Shown here: piece after piece, positions 1 through 9,006 of the stretch
How the letters are laid out: every line of letters begins with the position of its first letter
Numbering within the stretch: position 1 is the stretch's first letter
Assembly: GCA_023515795.1 (NCBI GenBank)
Contig: JALGPX010000068.1
Location: 7,010 to 57,097, forward strand
Direction: 5' to 3'
From: Amoeboaphelidium occidentale
Taxonomy: Eukaryota; Aphelidiomycota; Aphelidea
DNA length: 50,088 nucleotides
Translations under genes and position numbers: made by a program
Notes under the pieces: model-generated
Database searches by the model: none
Seen by the model: the letters and a program-made list of their open reading frames with translations, nothing else
Told to the model about the DNA's origin: nothing

Positions 1-59
1 GCCAAAATCAGAGTCAAAGGATCATCTTCTATGCTAGAGTCCTCATTGTACGCACCCAT
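1..59 (-). CDS. Start of an unidentified gene, cut by the left window edge
   Basis: On the minus strand an ATG at 59-57 opens a frame of 19 codons (MGAYNEDSSIEDDPLTLIL and onward) that runs off the window. The frame is closed upstream by a TAA about 50 bases before the ATG, and no other in-frame ATG lies between, so this is the only supported start. The peptide is acidic and too short to assign. It lies in the same direction as the E2 gene that precedes it, which ends at 174. The 114 bases between hold only UTR-like sequence. Confidence 0.45.
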   Translation of the reverse strand, partial: MGAYNEDSSIEDDPLTLIL

Positions 60-173
60 TATAGACTCCAGTAAACCAAACCCGACACCACTAATTGGTA
101 AAAGTTAAAGACTATCCTACATCCGGAAAGCAGGCTACCTATTGGCTCCTGTTACAAGAAAATAACGCATGAT

Positions 174-893
174 CTATTGCACTGTATTCAAAAGGTATGA
201 TATCACAAAATAGACAAGAACGCCACCAACGAACATTCGAAATCCTCCGCTGTTTACGAAATGTCTAACCTCATTAATAATTATATCGCCGTCTAGAGCA
301 TCTTTTGGCTGCGACGACTTCCTAGATTCCTCCTTTGCCTTTGGTTTCCCGATATCATCAGGAAGCTCTTTAGACTCTCTGGCCAAGTCCGGAAACATTT
401 CAACGAACTTTGGGTTCTGTTCCCTGTTGTAACGTCGTGACTTTTTTGCGAGCGTCTTCCGTTCACTCTCAGTTGTTGTGATACTTCCTGTGGTTTCAGT
501 ATTCTCCAGCATGAATGATAATAGGCCAGTAAGTATCGATGCAACACTCCAGGCAGGGTTCCAGTTTTCTATAAATTAAACGAATGAAGAGCTATGCAAA
601 GCGTTACCTGGGTGGAAGTCAGACATACTCAGACAGAGTTTAGTCGAAGGCTTAAAGCGCCCATTCGGTGTTATCATGCAAATTGAAGGTGGGGCAAATG
701 GATACTGTGACGGAAATACCAGTTTTCCATGATATTCTCCATTGTGATATGGCGAATCTGGTGGTCCACTGATCACATAGTGCCATTCCAATATGTTCTT
801 TTCATTTGGCTTAGCAATTATAAAAGGCGGCGGTGACTGCTGAATTGCTGCGTATTCTTTTAATAATCGCTTGTGTGCACCTTTCGTAGCCAT
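174..893 (-). CDS. UBC6: Tail-anchored ubiquitin-conjugating enzyme E2 (Ubc6/UBE2J type)
   Basis: Two exons (893-608 and 568-174) joined over a 39-bp GT-AG intron (607-569) give 226 residues. The first 150 or so form a UBC domain with the J-type hallmarks: the LCLSMSDFHP active-site segment with catalytic Cys87 and, just after the splice, ENWNPAWSVASIL. A hydrophobic segment (FVGGVLVYFVISYLL) lies at the extreme C-terminus, as expected for a tail anchor in the ER membrane. Family members pass ubiquitin to ER-associated degradation substrates. I chose ATG 893 rather than the longer open frame because the MATKGAHKRL start matches the family. The linker between domain and anchor is charged and low in complexity. 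Confidence 0.93.
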
Positions 894-1040
894 CAATTCG
901 TCGCTGCGTAAAAAACCCAGTTTCAAAAGCAGAACGTAGATACGAACGCAGTCTTTTATTTCGCATGAATAGTAATTGTAGTGAAATGTTTCACGTATTG
1001 TTGAGTGTATTTTCGTAATGCCATACCCTTTAAGGCAGAC

Positions 1041-2171
1041 TTAGTTAGCTTGACCACCTGTATTGTTCCTGATCGGCAGTCTTATGCCTTGGCTGGCAAA
1101 ATTCTTTGTTAGAGAAGTAGATTCTTTAGTACCAGGAAATTGAGCCTTGCCGAAGCAAGTGAACTCGGAGGAGATTATTGAACATTGTTCCTTCATTTCA
1201 TCCGAGCATTGGACTTGAGAGTTCTGGCGCATAAGTGTGTCCAATTGAAAGTGGCTAAGACATTAAAGGAATTGTAAGATTTAAATAAATATTTACCTAG
1301 TGATGTCGTAGAGTACAAACTTCAAGTAAAATATTCCCTTTTTGGAACACGATAAATCTGAGAAGATGAAGAATAAACCAGGGCGTCCATCCTCATCGTA
1401 TAACGGATATCCCACCACAGTTTTTGTCCCAAGTAACACGGAAGCTTGCTCATCTTGAGGCATATCGACGACCTCTTGATCATCAATAACTTCCAAAATT
1501 GACGCAGTCATGACCAAATAAGCAGAGTTTGAAAGATTATGACTACAAAAGCAATTAGTTTAGTTGTTCAAAACACCAACAAAATCATACCATTCATAGA
1601 ACTTTCCATTTTCATCAGAAACTCTTACGCGTACAATGGGAGGAGGGTCAATAACCTTCTTGTCTTTCTCAGTTACGGAACATTTCCTTACATGAACAGG
1701 CTGTTGTTGAATGAACAAGTGAAATTGTTTCTTCCCCGGCAAAAACACTAGCGATGATGCATCGGGGCCCAAGGCCCTCATCGATGTGGCGCGTTCATCG
1801 GTGGAAACGATGCTTTGTGAACTTTCGACCAAATCTTCAGAATCAGAATCATGTCCGTCAATGCGTGGTAATCCTGGCAATGTATTCAGTCTATGTCTGA
1901 GAGAATAAGCTGAAGTACTTAATCCGCCGTCGCTATTTCGATGCACGGCCTCCGTTGCTTCCGCTAATGCGCTTAATCCACTATCCACAGACCATGGCAC
2001 CTGTTGCCTTGCATTCGTCGCGGGGCGAACAGCTTGTGTCGGCGCATAAACTGAATCATTATCCTCTTCTTCCATATCATCCACCTCCGGAAGTCCATCA
2101 TCGTGCGATAATATAGATGCAATTGATCCCTTAGAGTTGGTACTTTTTCTCGACAAACTGCCCTTTTCCAT
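1041..2171 (-). CDS. Velvet-domain transcriptional regulator
   Basis: Three exons (2171-1591, 1542-1297, 1254-1041) with introns of 48 and 42 bp join in frame to 346 residues. The velvet fold is spread over all three: QQQPVHVRKC and IDPPPIVRVRV at the end of exon 1, the GLFFIFSDLSCSKKG and FYLKFVLYDIT segments in exon 2, and FPGTKESTSLTKNFASQGIR in exon 3. The order and motifs match the family (RMCG.., DPPPIV.., FvFpDLSvr.., FPGm.eSTeLsr.fa.QGvri). The first 145 residues are Ser/Asp-rich and probably disordered. Velvet proteins are fungal DNA-binding regulators of development and secondary metabolism, usually acting as homo- or heterodimers. The exact subfamily (VeA, VelB, VosA, VelC) cannot be told from this reading. 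Confidence 0.9.
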
Positions 2172-2485
2172 TCTATAAATAACTTCTTGTAGAACCAGAT
2201 CGCCTGGCTTGTGAAATGTTTACGTATTGGCAATTAGATTACGAGAAAAATTTTAACGGAATGGAAAATTGGACGATCGACAATCGAAGCTATGATCTTG
2301 TCTAGGGCGCGAACCTTATCTTTGTGATGCGGATTCGGAAAAATGATGTAAAACGGGCAGCACTATACAATACAGAATATTTAAAATGCAATTCAGTCTT
2401 ACCTAAGGAATGCAAAGATACTAGTGATACAATTGAAGAAGGTTAACAAGCAAGGAGCGCAACAAAAAGTTACTCAGACCAAAAA
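2172..2485. other. Intergenic stretch upstream of the velvet gene
   Basis: About 310 bases between the velvet start codon and the tRNA 3' end. It is AT-rich with no convincing open frame or structured RNA. It should hold the velvet promoter and 5' UTR. I see no clear motif to name. Confidence 0.4.
2481..2485 (-). terminator. RNA polymerase III T-run terminator
   Basis: Five consecutive T on the minus strand directly follow the tRNA discriminator base, the usual pol III stop signal. Confidence 0.7.
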
Positions 2486-2569
2486 CACCGCAGGCCGGAT
2501 TTGAACCGACGACCTTCTGAAGACTCGTTTGACCGAAGTCAGACGCGCTAACGGCTGCGCCACAGCGGC
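2486..2569 (-). tRNA. tRNA-Arg (anticodon TCG) with an 11-nt intron
   Basis: The minus strand folds as a cloverleaf: acceptor GCCGCTG/CTGCGGT (one T-T mismatch, one G-T pair), D stem GCGC/GCGC, anticodon stem TCTGA/TCAGA and T arm GTCGG-TTCAAAT-CCGGC. The anticodon loop reads C-T-TCG-G, then an 11-nt insert (2532-2522), then T. This places the intron at the canonical site one base 3' of the anticodon. The spliced length is 73 nt. Anticodon TCG (2536-2534) decodes CGA/CGN arginine. The GCGTCTGACTTC core resembles fungal arginine tRNAs. The G discriminator and T-run support a functional gene. The 3' CCA is not encoded, as normal in eukaryotes. Confidence 0.88.
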
Positions 2570-2769
2570 AAGTTATTCAAAATTTGTTTTTGCAGCGGTT
2601 TTGTTCAGCTTTGGAAATTTTGAGATTGTTGCATCTTCTTAATGTTTACCATACTCCAAGTGCAAGCAAATGCAGAGATATCTTAGACCCTAGTGTATCA
2701 ACACATGGCGCAACTTTAACTTGTTCAGATCAAACTCTTTTTGTAACTCCATACCAGATTTTCCTCTAG

Positions 2770-3774
2770 ATGTTCTTGATCGGATCGAAAGTAAGATTGG
2801 CAAACAGCCGCGTAGTTTTGGGTATCTCGCCAGCAGCGAATATTCAATTCAGAAGAAGAAATGGCACAGTTGCCGGAGTTGCTCAAGACGTGACTAAAAT
2901 TGGAGACCTTCAAAGCATGGGATTATCACATTGGACACCACCTGGATTAGTAGAATCTTTGCTGGAAAGCGTTTATATCACGACAGGAATGCCATGGTGG
3001 GCAACGATAGTCGCATCCACATTAGCCGCTCGTTCTTTGCTCGTGTTTCCTATTCAAATGAAAGCATACAAGAACCAGGCTAAACTTAAATTGATCAAAG
3101 ATGATGTACTCAGATTAACTGAAGAACAGAAGATGCACAGAGACGCGGGTAATCAGGAGAAAAGCATCGAATGTATGAAGAAGATTATTGAGCTTTATCA
3201 GAGCGTTAACTTAAATCCGCTGTCTAATCTCATGACTCCTTTTGCTACTGCTCCGATATTCTTTTCCTTCTTCATGGCATTGCGCGATATTACTGCTTTG
3301 GAGTTGACATCAATGAAAACTGGTGGTGCATTATGGTTTAATGATTTGACTATTGCTGATCCAACTTACGTTTTGCCTTTAACAACTGCCGCCCTGTTCT
3401 TAATTACACTCGAGACAGGCGCCGATTTTGGTCAAAGTCAACAGTCTCAGCAGATGAAGCGAATATTCAGAATCATGACAATTACATCAGTTCCGTTCAT
3501 GGCACAGTTTCCTGCAGCTCTTTGCGTTTATTGGACATCTAATAGTGTGATATCGCTGATATCTTCATTCGCATTGAGGAGAATATTTGCAGAATCTAAA
3601 ACTGGAACCGTGGTAAAAGGCAAAAGTGTTTTATCTGCACCAAAAGCCCAAGACAGTTTTAAGGAAGGATTTATGACGCAGATTCAGGCAGCTAGAACTC
3701 AGCGACAAAAGGAACTTAACGAAAGATTATATGGAAGTGAAAGTATCAAGCAAAAGAAGAATGCAACAAAATAG
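2770..3774 (+). CDS. OXA1: Mitochondrial inner-membrane insertase Oxa1
   Basis: A 334-residue intronless frame of the YidC/Oxa1/Alb3 family. Residues 1-40 are rich in Arg, Ser and hydrophobics, fitting a mitochondrial presequence. Then comes TTGMPWWATIVASTLAARSL (about 72-91), the family's first membrane segment, followed by the basic matrix loop with RLTEEQ. Further membrane segments are near 155-172, 200-216 and 233-270, and the C-terminal tail is basic, as needed for ribosome binding. Oxa1 inserts mitochondrially encoded and some imported proteins into the inner membrane. The tRNA-Arg lies upstream on the other strand. An open stretch at 2584-2769 directly upstream does not look like part of this protein. 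Confidence 0.93.
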   Translation: MFLIGSKVRLANSRVVLGISPAANIQFRRRNGTVAGVAQDVTKIGDLQSMGLSHWTPPGLVESLLESVYITTGMPWWATIVASTLAARSLLVFPIQMKAYKNQAKLKLIKDDVLRLTEEQKMHRDAGNQEKSIECMKKIIELYQSVNLNPLSNLMTPFATAPIFFSFFMALRDITALELTSMKTGGALWFNDLTIADPTYVLPLTTAALFLITLETGADFGQSQQSQQMKRIFRIMTITSVPFMAQFPAALCVYWTSNSVISLISSFALRRIFAESKTGTVVKGKSVLSAPKAQDSFKEGFMTQIQAARTQRQKELNERLYGSESIKQKKNATK

Positions 3775-3911
3775 ATTCCTTTCATTTTCGATTTGCGATC
3801 AACATTTCAGGTCAAGCGACCATCAAATGGAATTTAATTCGATAGAAAGAGGTTGGGTTTCATCATATCGCCGTTCAGCTTAACTTATCAGACCGTTATC
3901 TACTCAGATGT

Positions 3912-5627
3912 ATGTGGCAGTTCGCTGCTTTTATCCAATTTCTGTTGACTTTTGAACCTGCGCTTAAAATCAAGGATGATCTTGATACTGAGGTCATTGA
4001 GGATGCCTTGCTACATCCGGAAGCCAGTTTGGTATTGACGCAGATCGCCATGAGTCTTTTAAGGAATTGCTGTGGATTAATCGTTGCTAAAGATAATTGG
4101 GAACAGTTCTTGAGAAAAATCTTGCAGGACAAGGCGACCATGGACGATATTACGACCGACTTTGACTCGTTTTGGCAGCTGAGTGGAAAGCAAAGGCTTC
4201 TGTGTCTTTATCAGATCTGTGAATTGGCTTTTGATGACGTTGAGCGGTGGAAGGTCAAGATGAAATCTGCAGAGGATGAGGAAAACCTTTGGCGAGTAGA
4301 TCCAATTGGTTACGACTTCAAAGGAAATATTTACTGGCTCTTTGATGATAATCGCATGTATCGGCAGACTTTACCTGAAGATCAGAGGCCCAAATTCAAG
4401 ACGAGGCGAAGGGCAGGTCAACAAGACAACAGCGATGATCAGAAACAAGACGCTATATTGTCTGATGTTGATCCTGATATAATAGAGGAAGATGGAAGCT
4501 ACTGGAAGCCTGTTTGTATAACACTTGAAGATTGGACAGAATTTCCTAAGCGATTTGAAAGCAGCACTCATCCGCGGGACAAGTCGTTTTACAAATTCCT
4601 AATTAATGACATTACTCCACAAGTTATTCCAGTTCTTACAGAAAAGAAGAAAAAGAAAGAATTAGAGTTTGCTTTACAGAATCGGAAACGATCTACTCGT
4701 CTAGGAAGTCGTTTCGAAGAAGTTGAAGCTAGAAAGAAAGAACAAGAATACTATGAAGAACACCCTGATGAGATTCCTAAGTCCAGGACAGAAATATTTA
4801 TGGAGAGGCGAGAAAGAAATCAAAAGAAACGAGAAGAAGAGGAAAAGGAACGAAAAATCAGAGAGCGCGAAGAAAGAACACTCAGAAGAGAACAAGCTGC
4901 GGCACTTAAAAGGCTCAAAGAGGAAGAAGTAAAGAAAAAAGAGGAAACGGTGACACAGCAAACAGAACAGAAGAAAGGGAAACCTCAAGAACGATCCAAA
5001 AAGAAACGAGGCGGCTCTAAAAAACAGCAACAGCAGGGTTGGATGTTTGACTGCTATTGTGGTGTTTCGGGTGAAAATCTAGATGATGGCCTTCCGATGG
5101 TTTGTTGTGAAGTATGCAAGGACTGGAAACACATTTCATGCACTGAAGATCGAATGAGAGCAGAGGGCAAAGAAGTCACACCAGAATGGACGTCTCAAGG
5201 AGAATATGTCTGTTCTAATTGTGAAGAAGAACCTTCAAAGAAGAAACCAACCAAGCCAGCTAAGCCTACACCACAACCAGAGCATCAGAATCAGTCACCC
5301 ACAAAAATCTCAAAGCAATCAACAGAAATACCAACTTATGCGTTTCAGCCAAACGTTTACCATCCACTTCAACCTCAAATGATTTATCGGCCTCAACTCG
5401 TTTCGTATCCTATGCCTCCTCAGCAGCATCTAAATAACTCTCAACTAATGAGTTTAGTTCAAGCGGCGTATCTTCAACGCCAACAACAAGCGACATATCC
5501 CATGGTTTTACCGAATCAATTTGCATACATACCACCAGCTATGCAAGATCATGCACAACATTCAAACAACTCCGTTCAGAAGACAACGGTACAGCATGAT
5601 GCAGATACTAAGAAAGGGGAAAATTGA
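3912..5627 (+). CDS. DDT/WHIM/PHD-finger chromatin protein (RSF1/CECR2-like)
   Basis: The 571-residue intronless product begins directly in a DDT-like helical domain (MWQFAAFIQFLLTFEPAL). It continues through WHIM-like segments: LWRVDPIGYDFKGNIYWLF near residues 117-135 and YWKPVCITLEDWTEF further on. A long Lys/Glu/Arg-rich probable single helix spans about 250-370. A PHD finger follows at about 377-437 (CYCGVS, CCEVCKDWKHISC, YVCSNCEE). The tail is Pro/Gln/Tyr-rich. This order is that of ISWI-partner subunits such as RSF1 and CECR2, so a role in nucleosome remodelling and histone-tail reading is likely by family. No upstream exon in phase was found, and ATG 3912 keeps the whole DDT core. 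The family call is good, the exact orthologue less so. Confidence 0.8.
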   Translation: MWQFAAFIQFLLTFEPALKIKDDLDTEVIEDALLHPEASLVLTQIAMSLLRNCCGLIVAKDNWEQFLRKILQDKATMDDITTDFDSFWQLSGKQRLLCLYQICELAFDDVERWKVKMKSAEDEENLWRVDPIGYDFKGNIYWLFDDNRMYRQTLPEDQRPKFKTRRRAGQQDNSDDQKQDAILSDVDPDIIEEDGSYWKPVCITLEDWTEFPKRFESSTHPRDKSFYKFLINDITPQVIPVLTEKKKKKELEFALQNRKRSTRLGSRFEEVEARKKEQEYYEEHPDEIPKSRTEIFMERRERNQKKREEEEKERKIREREERTLRREQAAALKRLKEEEVKKKEETVTQQTEQKKGKPQERSKKKRGGSKKQQQQGWMFDCYCGVSGENLDDGLPMVCCEVCKDWKHISCTEDRMRAEGKEVTPEWTSQGEYVCSNCEEEPSKKKPTKPAKPTPQPEHQNQSPTKISKQSTEIPTYAFQPNVYHPLQPQMIYRPQLVSYPMPPQQHLNNSQLMSLVQAAYLQRQQQATYPMVLPNQFAYIPPAMQDHAQHSNNSVQKTTVQHDADTKKGEN

Positions 5628-5652
5628 TCTATTTAGTACAACAGAGTTTCGT

Positions 5653-6015
5653 TTAAAGCATTTGTTCCAATTTTGTCACAACAGCGGCGTGAAATTGCTG
5701 CTTGTACGCTTGGCTATTCTCAGTCAAAAGTTGCTCGAAGGATTCATACTTCTTCTCTGTCCCAATTATAACAAGAACACCATCAGGCTTTCTATAACCG
5801 ATTAGTATACGTTCACCCTCAGTGGAATCCTTTAACACTGCCTCATAAATAGCCCAATAATCCGTTGTCTCAACCTCTTGCGCGATGGAAGCATCCTTTG
5901 ATGCTTCTGCTAACTTGACCTGATCATCGTAGTAACATATTTGAAGCATTTTAAAGAACTTTTTGAATTCATTGTAATTGTGTTGAAGTTCTTCTTGAGC
6001 CAGAGACGCTTCCAT
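5653..6015 (-). CDS. Small conserved-looking protein of unknown function
   Basis: A 120-residue frame from ATG 6015 (MEASLAQEEL). The open frame reaches further to 6087, but that part would overlap the MSH2 coding start, so the inner ATG is preferred. The first half is helical and charged (HNYNEFKKFFKMLQICYYDD). The second half looks like an alternating strand/helix fold (ILIGYRKPDGVLVIIG). I do not recognise a family. It lies head-to-head with MSH2, the two ATGs being only 23 bases apart, so they must share a very small promoter or overlap in their 5' UTRs. It is convergent with the PHD gene, whose stop is 25 bases from this stop. Confidence 0.6.
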   Translation of the reverse strand: MEASLAQEELQHNYNEFKKFFKMLQICYYDDQVKLAEASKDASIAQEVETTDYWAIYEAVLKDSTEGERILIGYRKPDGVLVIIGTEKKYESFEQLLTENSQAYKQQFHAAVVTKLEQML

Positions 6016-6038
6016 TTTGAGTTTCTGACAAGAAAAAG

Positions 6039-8831
6039 ATGGAACACTCGCAAATCGTCGAGTTTCACAAGAGTTTGCCCTTTGCAAATAATTCTTTGAG
6101 GCTATTCCTTTCTAACGACGAAGAATACTTTGTATGCGTGAAGGAAGACGCCGAGAAGGTTGCCAAGCTGGTTTACAAAACGATGGCTGCTCTCAAGCAA
6201 ACGAAGGACAATGTTCCGTATCTCACAATAACAAAGTTGGCTTTTAAATCGCTTATTGATTCCCTGTCAGCGAAAGCTTTCACAAGAATCGAAATCTACA
6301 AGTCTGGTTCTGGGTCTAATCGAAAGTACTCGCTGGACAAAGTTGGCACGCCTGGGAATCTGTTTCAACTTATGAGTTTCTGCCCTGAAAGCAGCATATC
6401 TTCCGTTTTAATGTTCTGCACTTTGTACTGTGCCAGCGAAAAGATTGTTCGCATTGAAAGCATTTACGTGGATTTATGTTTGGGTCGCATCGGCTGTTGT
6501 TTGTTGGAGCAAAGGGAAGATGATGAGGAACATTCCGTTCAGGTCGATGCTCTGTTTGAAAGTCTTTTACTTCAGTTTAATGTTAAGGAAATTACATATG
6601 AAGTGAAGAGCAACGATGATTCTTATCTGATCGAGAAGAAAATCAGAGCGATTGTTAACAATTGCGACATCGCTGAGTATTCGGCACTGAAAAGCGGAAC
6701 GAAAAAGGCGTCTTCATCTTCAGTATTGACGGATTTTCTTGCTTTTAGTGATGTTAACGATGATTCTTTGGATGAAATGGACAAGAAGTCGCTTGAGACT
6801 TTCAACGAGACTCTGAAGGCTTTTGCTTCAGATGATATTGTAAACAAGTTGGTTACAGAAGTTCTTGCGTCCACTTTAGACAAAAATAGCGACTTCAAAT
6901 TGAGGCCAGAAGTTTATGATATCAGAGACTTCATGTCTTTGGATTCTTCTGCAGTTTTCGCGCTGGATTTATTCCCTCGTGGTGCTAATGCTCCACAGAC
7001 ATCTTCTTTATTTGGAATACTAAACAAATGCCGCACAAAGCAAGGATCAAGACTGCTTGAGTGTTGGATAAGACAGCCGTCGTTGAATTATGATGAACTT
7101 CTGAAAAGACAGAGCATGGTCGAAATGTTTGTCGAGAATCCTCAGTTTATGTATGAAATTCAAAAGAATGTATTTAAAAGCATGGGCGATGTTTCTTATG
7201 TGCTTAAGAGACTTCTGAATGCTGGAAAATCAAAAAGAAACTTGTTGAAAGACATCACGCTGTTGTATGATTATTTCATCAACTTGAAGAAGCTGGAAGA
7301 ATGCATGGAAGTTTTCTTGTCTAATCATCCTGGCTATGAGAATTCTCTTCAGACTCATTTCAAGATCCTAAAAGAGTGTAATCAGAACCTTGAGAAATTT
7401 GGTGAACTCGTCGAAACTACAATTGATTTGGATGCCATCAAAAACCACGAGTATCTCATGAAGCCTGAATTTGATGACGAGTTATTGAGCTTGCGTGACC
7501 AAATGGATAGTTATCAGAAGGCCGTTCGTCCACTTGTCAACGAAATTGCTAATTCTCTCAATTTGGACTTGGACAAGAAATTAAAATTTGACACAAACGC
7601 TGTTCATGGTTTCCATTTAAGGGTTTCCAGAAATGATGCTGGAATCCCGAAGAAGTTAGGAAAGGATTATATAGAGTTGAGCACTCAGAAAAGCGGTGTT
7701 TTATTCACAACAAAAGATCTAAAAGAAATATCTTCCGGTTACGATGGCGCTAAGAAGGCATATGATGATAAACAGCGGGAATTAGTGACCGAAATTGTAG
7801 ATATTACCAAAAGCTACCAGAGAGTTTTTGAAAAAGCTGACTGTGTTGTTGAGATTATTGACGTTCTAACTAGCTTGGCTCATGTTGCAGCAACACTTAA
7901 TTATTGCAAGCCTGAGCTGTTTGAGCTTGGAACTGGAGAATTAAATTTGAAAGATAGTCGTCATCCTTGTCTTGAACTTCAGGATGGAATTGAGTTCATC
8001 AAGAATGATGCTTTCTTTAGTAGAAACGATGCAAGGTTCCAAATCATCACTGGTGCCAACATGGGTGGAAAATCGACATTTATTAGGCAAATTGGAATGA
8101 TTTTGGTGATGGCCCAAATTGGCTCGTACGTTCCATGTTCTTCGGCTAAGATTCCACTTGTTGATTCAATCTTGGCCAGAGTTGGTGCAGGGGACAAACC
8201 TCTGAAGGGTATATCAACATTTATGGCAGAAATGATGGACACTGCAACAATTCTAAAGAGCGCCACTAGAAATTCGTTTGTTCTTATCGATGAATTAGGT
8301 AGAGGAACTTCAACATTTGATGGATTCGGCTTGGCATGGAGTATTGCCGACAGTTTGGTAAAGAAGGGGTGCTATGGTGTGTTTGCGACACATTTCCATG
8401 AACTGACATACCTGGCAGATCAACATCCAGAGGGATCAGTGAAGAATTTTCATGTAAAAGCAGTCGTTACAAAAGATGAGCCAGATTCCATGAACGTTGA
8501 TTCTCAAGAAGACAATAACCCTTCTGAAAGTATTGTATTACTCTACAAAGTGGAAGAAGGAAGGAGTGACCAAAGTTTTGGGTTATGTGTAGCTCAAATG
8601 GCGAAGTTTCCTACTGAAGTGGTGGAGTTGGCAAGAAGAAAAGTTGGTGAACTTAACGAAGATTTGAAATTAGAAGAGAATCCTCAATTGGATGAGGCTA
8701 TGGTACAATTTGCCGAGCTTGATGCCATGGACAAATGGCTTGAAGATCCTTACAATAATGAGTTTGATGACGAAATTGTGTCAAAGTTGGAGGAATTAAG
8801 TGCTCAATTATCTGAAGCTCTTGCTCGTTGA
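6039..8831 (+). CDS. MSH2: DNA mismatch repair protein MSH2
   Basis: A single-exon gene for 930 residues, the usual MSH2 length. The N-terminal mismatch-binding-like domain lacks the MSH6-type Phe-X-Glu, as in other MSH2. Connector, lever and clamp regions follow. The ATPase domain carries Walker A GANMGGKST (about residue 672), the STFMAEMMDTA signature and Walker B LIDELGRGTSTFDGFG (about 749), then ATHFHELTYL. MSH2 pairs with MSH6 or MSH3 to recognise mismatches and small loops in the nucleus. The last codons plus the 3' flank (from 8815) recur in a second place at 15372. It is convergent with the nuclease-like gene at 9007. Confidence 0.97.
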   Translation: MEHSQIVEFHKSLPFANNSLRLFLSNDEEYFVCVKEDAEKVAKLVYKTMAALKQTKDNVPYLTITKLAFKSLIDSLSAKAFTRIEIYKSGSGSNRKYSLDKVGTPGNLFQLMSFCPESSISSVLMFCTLYCASEKIVRIESIYVDLCLGRIGCCLLEQREDDEEHSVQVDALFESLLLQFNVKEITYEVKSNDDSYLIEKKIRAIVNNCDIAEYSALKSGTKKASSSSVLTDFLAFSDVNDDSLDEMDKKSLETFNETLKAFASDDIVNKLVTEVLASTLDKNSDFKLRPEVYDIRDFMSLDSSAVFALDLFPRGANAPQTSSLFGILNKCRTKQGSRLLECWIRQPSLNYDELLKRQSMVEMFVENPQFMYEIQKNVFKSMGDVSYVLKRLLNAGKSKRNLLKDITLLYDYFINLKKLEECMEVFLSNHPGYENSLQTHFKILKECNQNLEKFGELVETTIDLDAIKNHEYLMKPEFDDELLSLRDQMDSYQKAVRPLVNEIANSLNLDLDKKLKFDTNAVHGFHLRVSRNDAGIPKKLGKDYIELSTQKSGVLFTTKDLKEISSGYDGAKKAYDDKQRELVTEIVDITKSYQRVFEKADCVVEIIDVLTSLAHVAATLNYCKPELFELGTGELNLKDSRHPCLELQDGIEFIKNDAFFSRNDARFQIITGANMGGKSTFIRQIGMILVMAQIGSYVPCSSAKIPLVDSILARVGAGDKPLKGISTFMAEMMDTATILKSATRNSFVLIDELGRGTSTFDGFGLAWSIADSLVKKGCYGVFATHFHELTYLADQHPEGSVKNFHVKAVVTKDEPDSMNVDSQEDNNPSESIVLLYKVEEGRSDQSFGLCVAQMAKFPTEVVELARRKVGELNEDLKLEENPQLDEAMVQFAELDAMDKWLEDPYNNEFDDEIVSKLEELSAQLSEALAR

Positions 8832-8917
8832 AGTTACAATGAACAAAGGCCTTAAGTAAATCTCTTTAGTCAAGCCCTCAAATTTTTTAACAGGAACTCG
8901 TGTTGAAACGACAACAA
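8815..8917 (+). repeat. MSH2 stop-codon/3'-flank segment, source copy of a two-copy repeat
   Basis: The last five codons of MSH2, its TGA and about 85 following bases recur at 15372-15472. The first 54 bases (8815-8868) are identical, the middle is diverged, and an 18-base block (8900-8917) is identical again. Because this copy carries the proper end of the MSH2 frame, it is the likely source. Confidence 0.85.
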
Positions 8918-9006
8918 ATTATGACTCTCGGTTTAAAAAAATCTCGATTATTAGCGATTGTCTTCATGTTTACGAATAGGAGAGTACATTTGAACTGCGG
9001 AGGAAT

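Noticed and set aside
2584-2769. 61-codon frame just upstream of OXA1
   Set aside because: No ATG start, no domain, and no splice site that would join it to OXA1 in phase. Probably leader sequence.
4701-5030. Phe/Leu-rich 109-codon frame opposite the PHD gene
   Set aside because: It is the antisense of a Lys/Glu-rich helix (AAG/GAA read backwards gives CTT/TTC), with no sign of a real gene.
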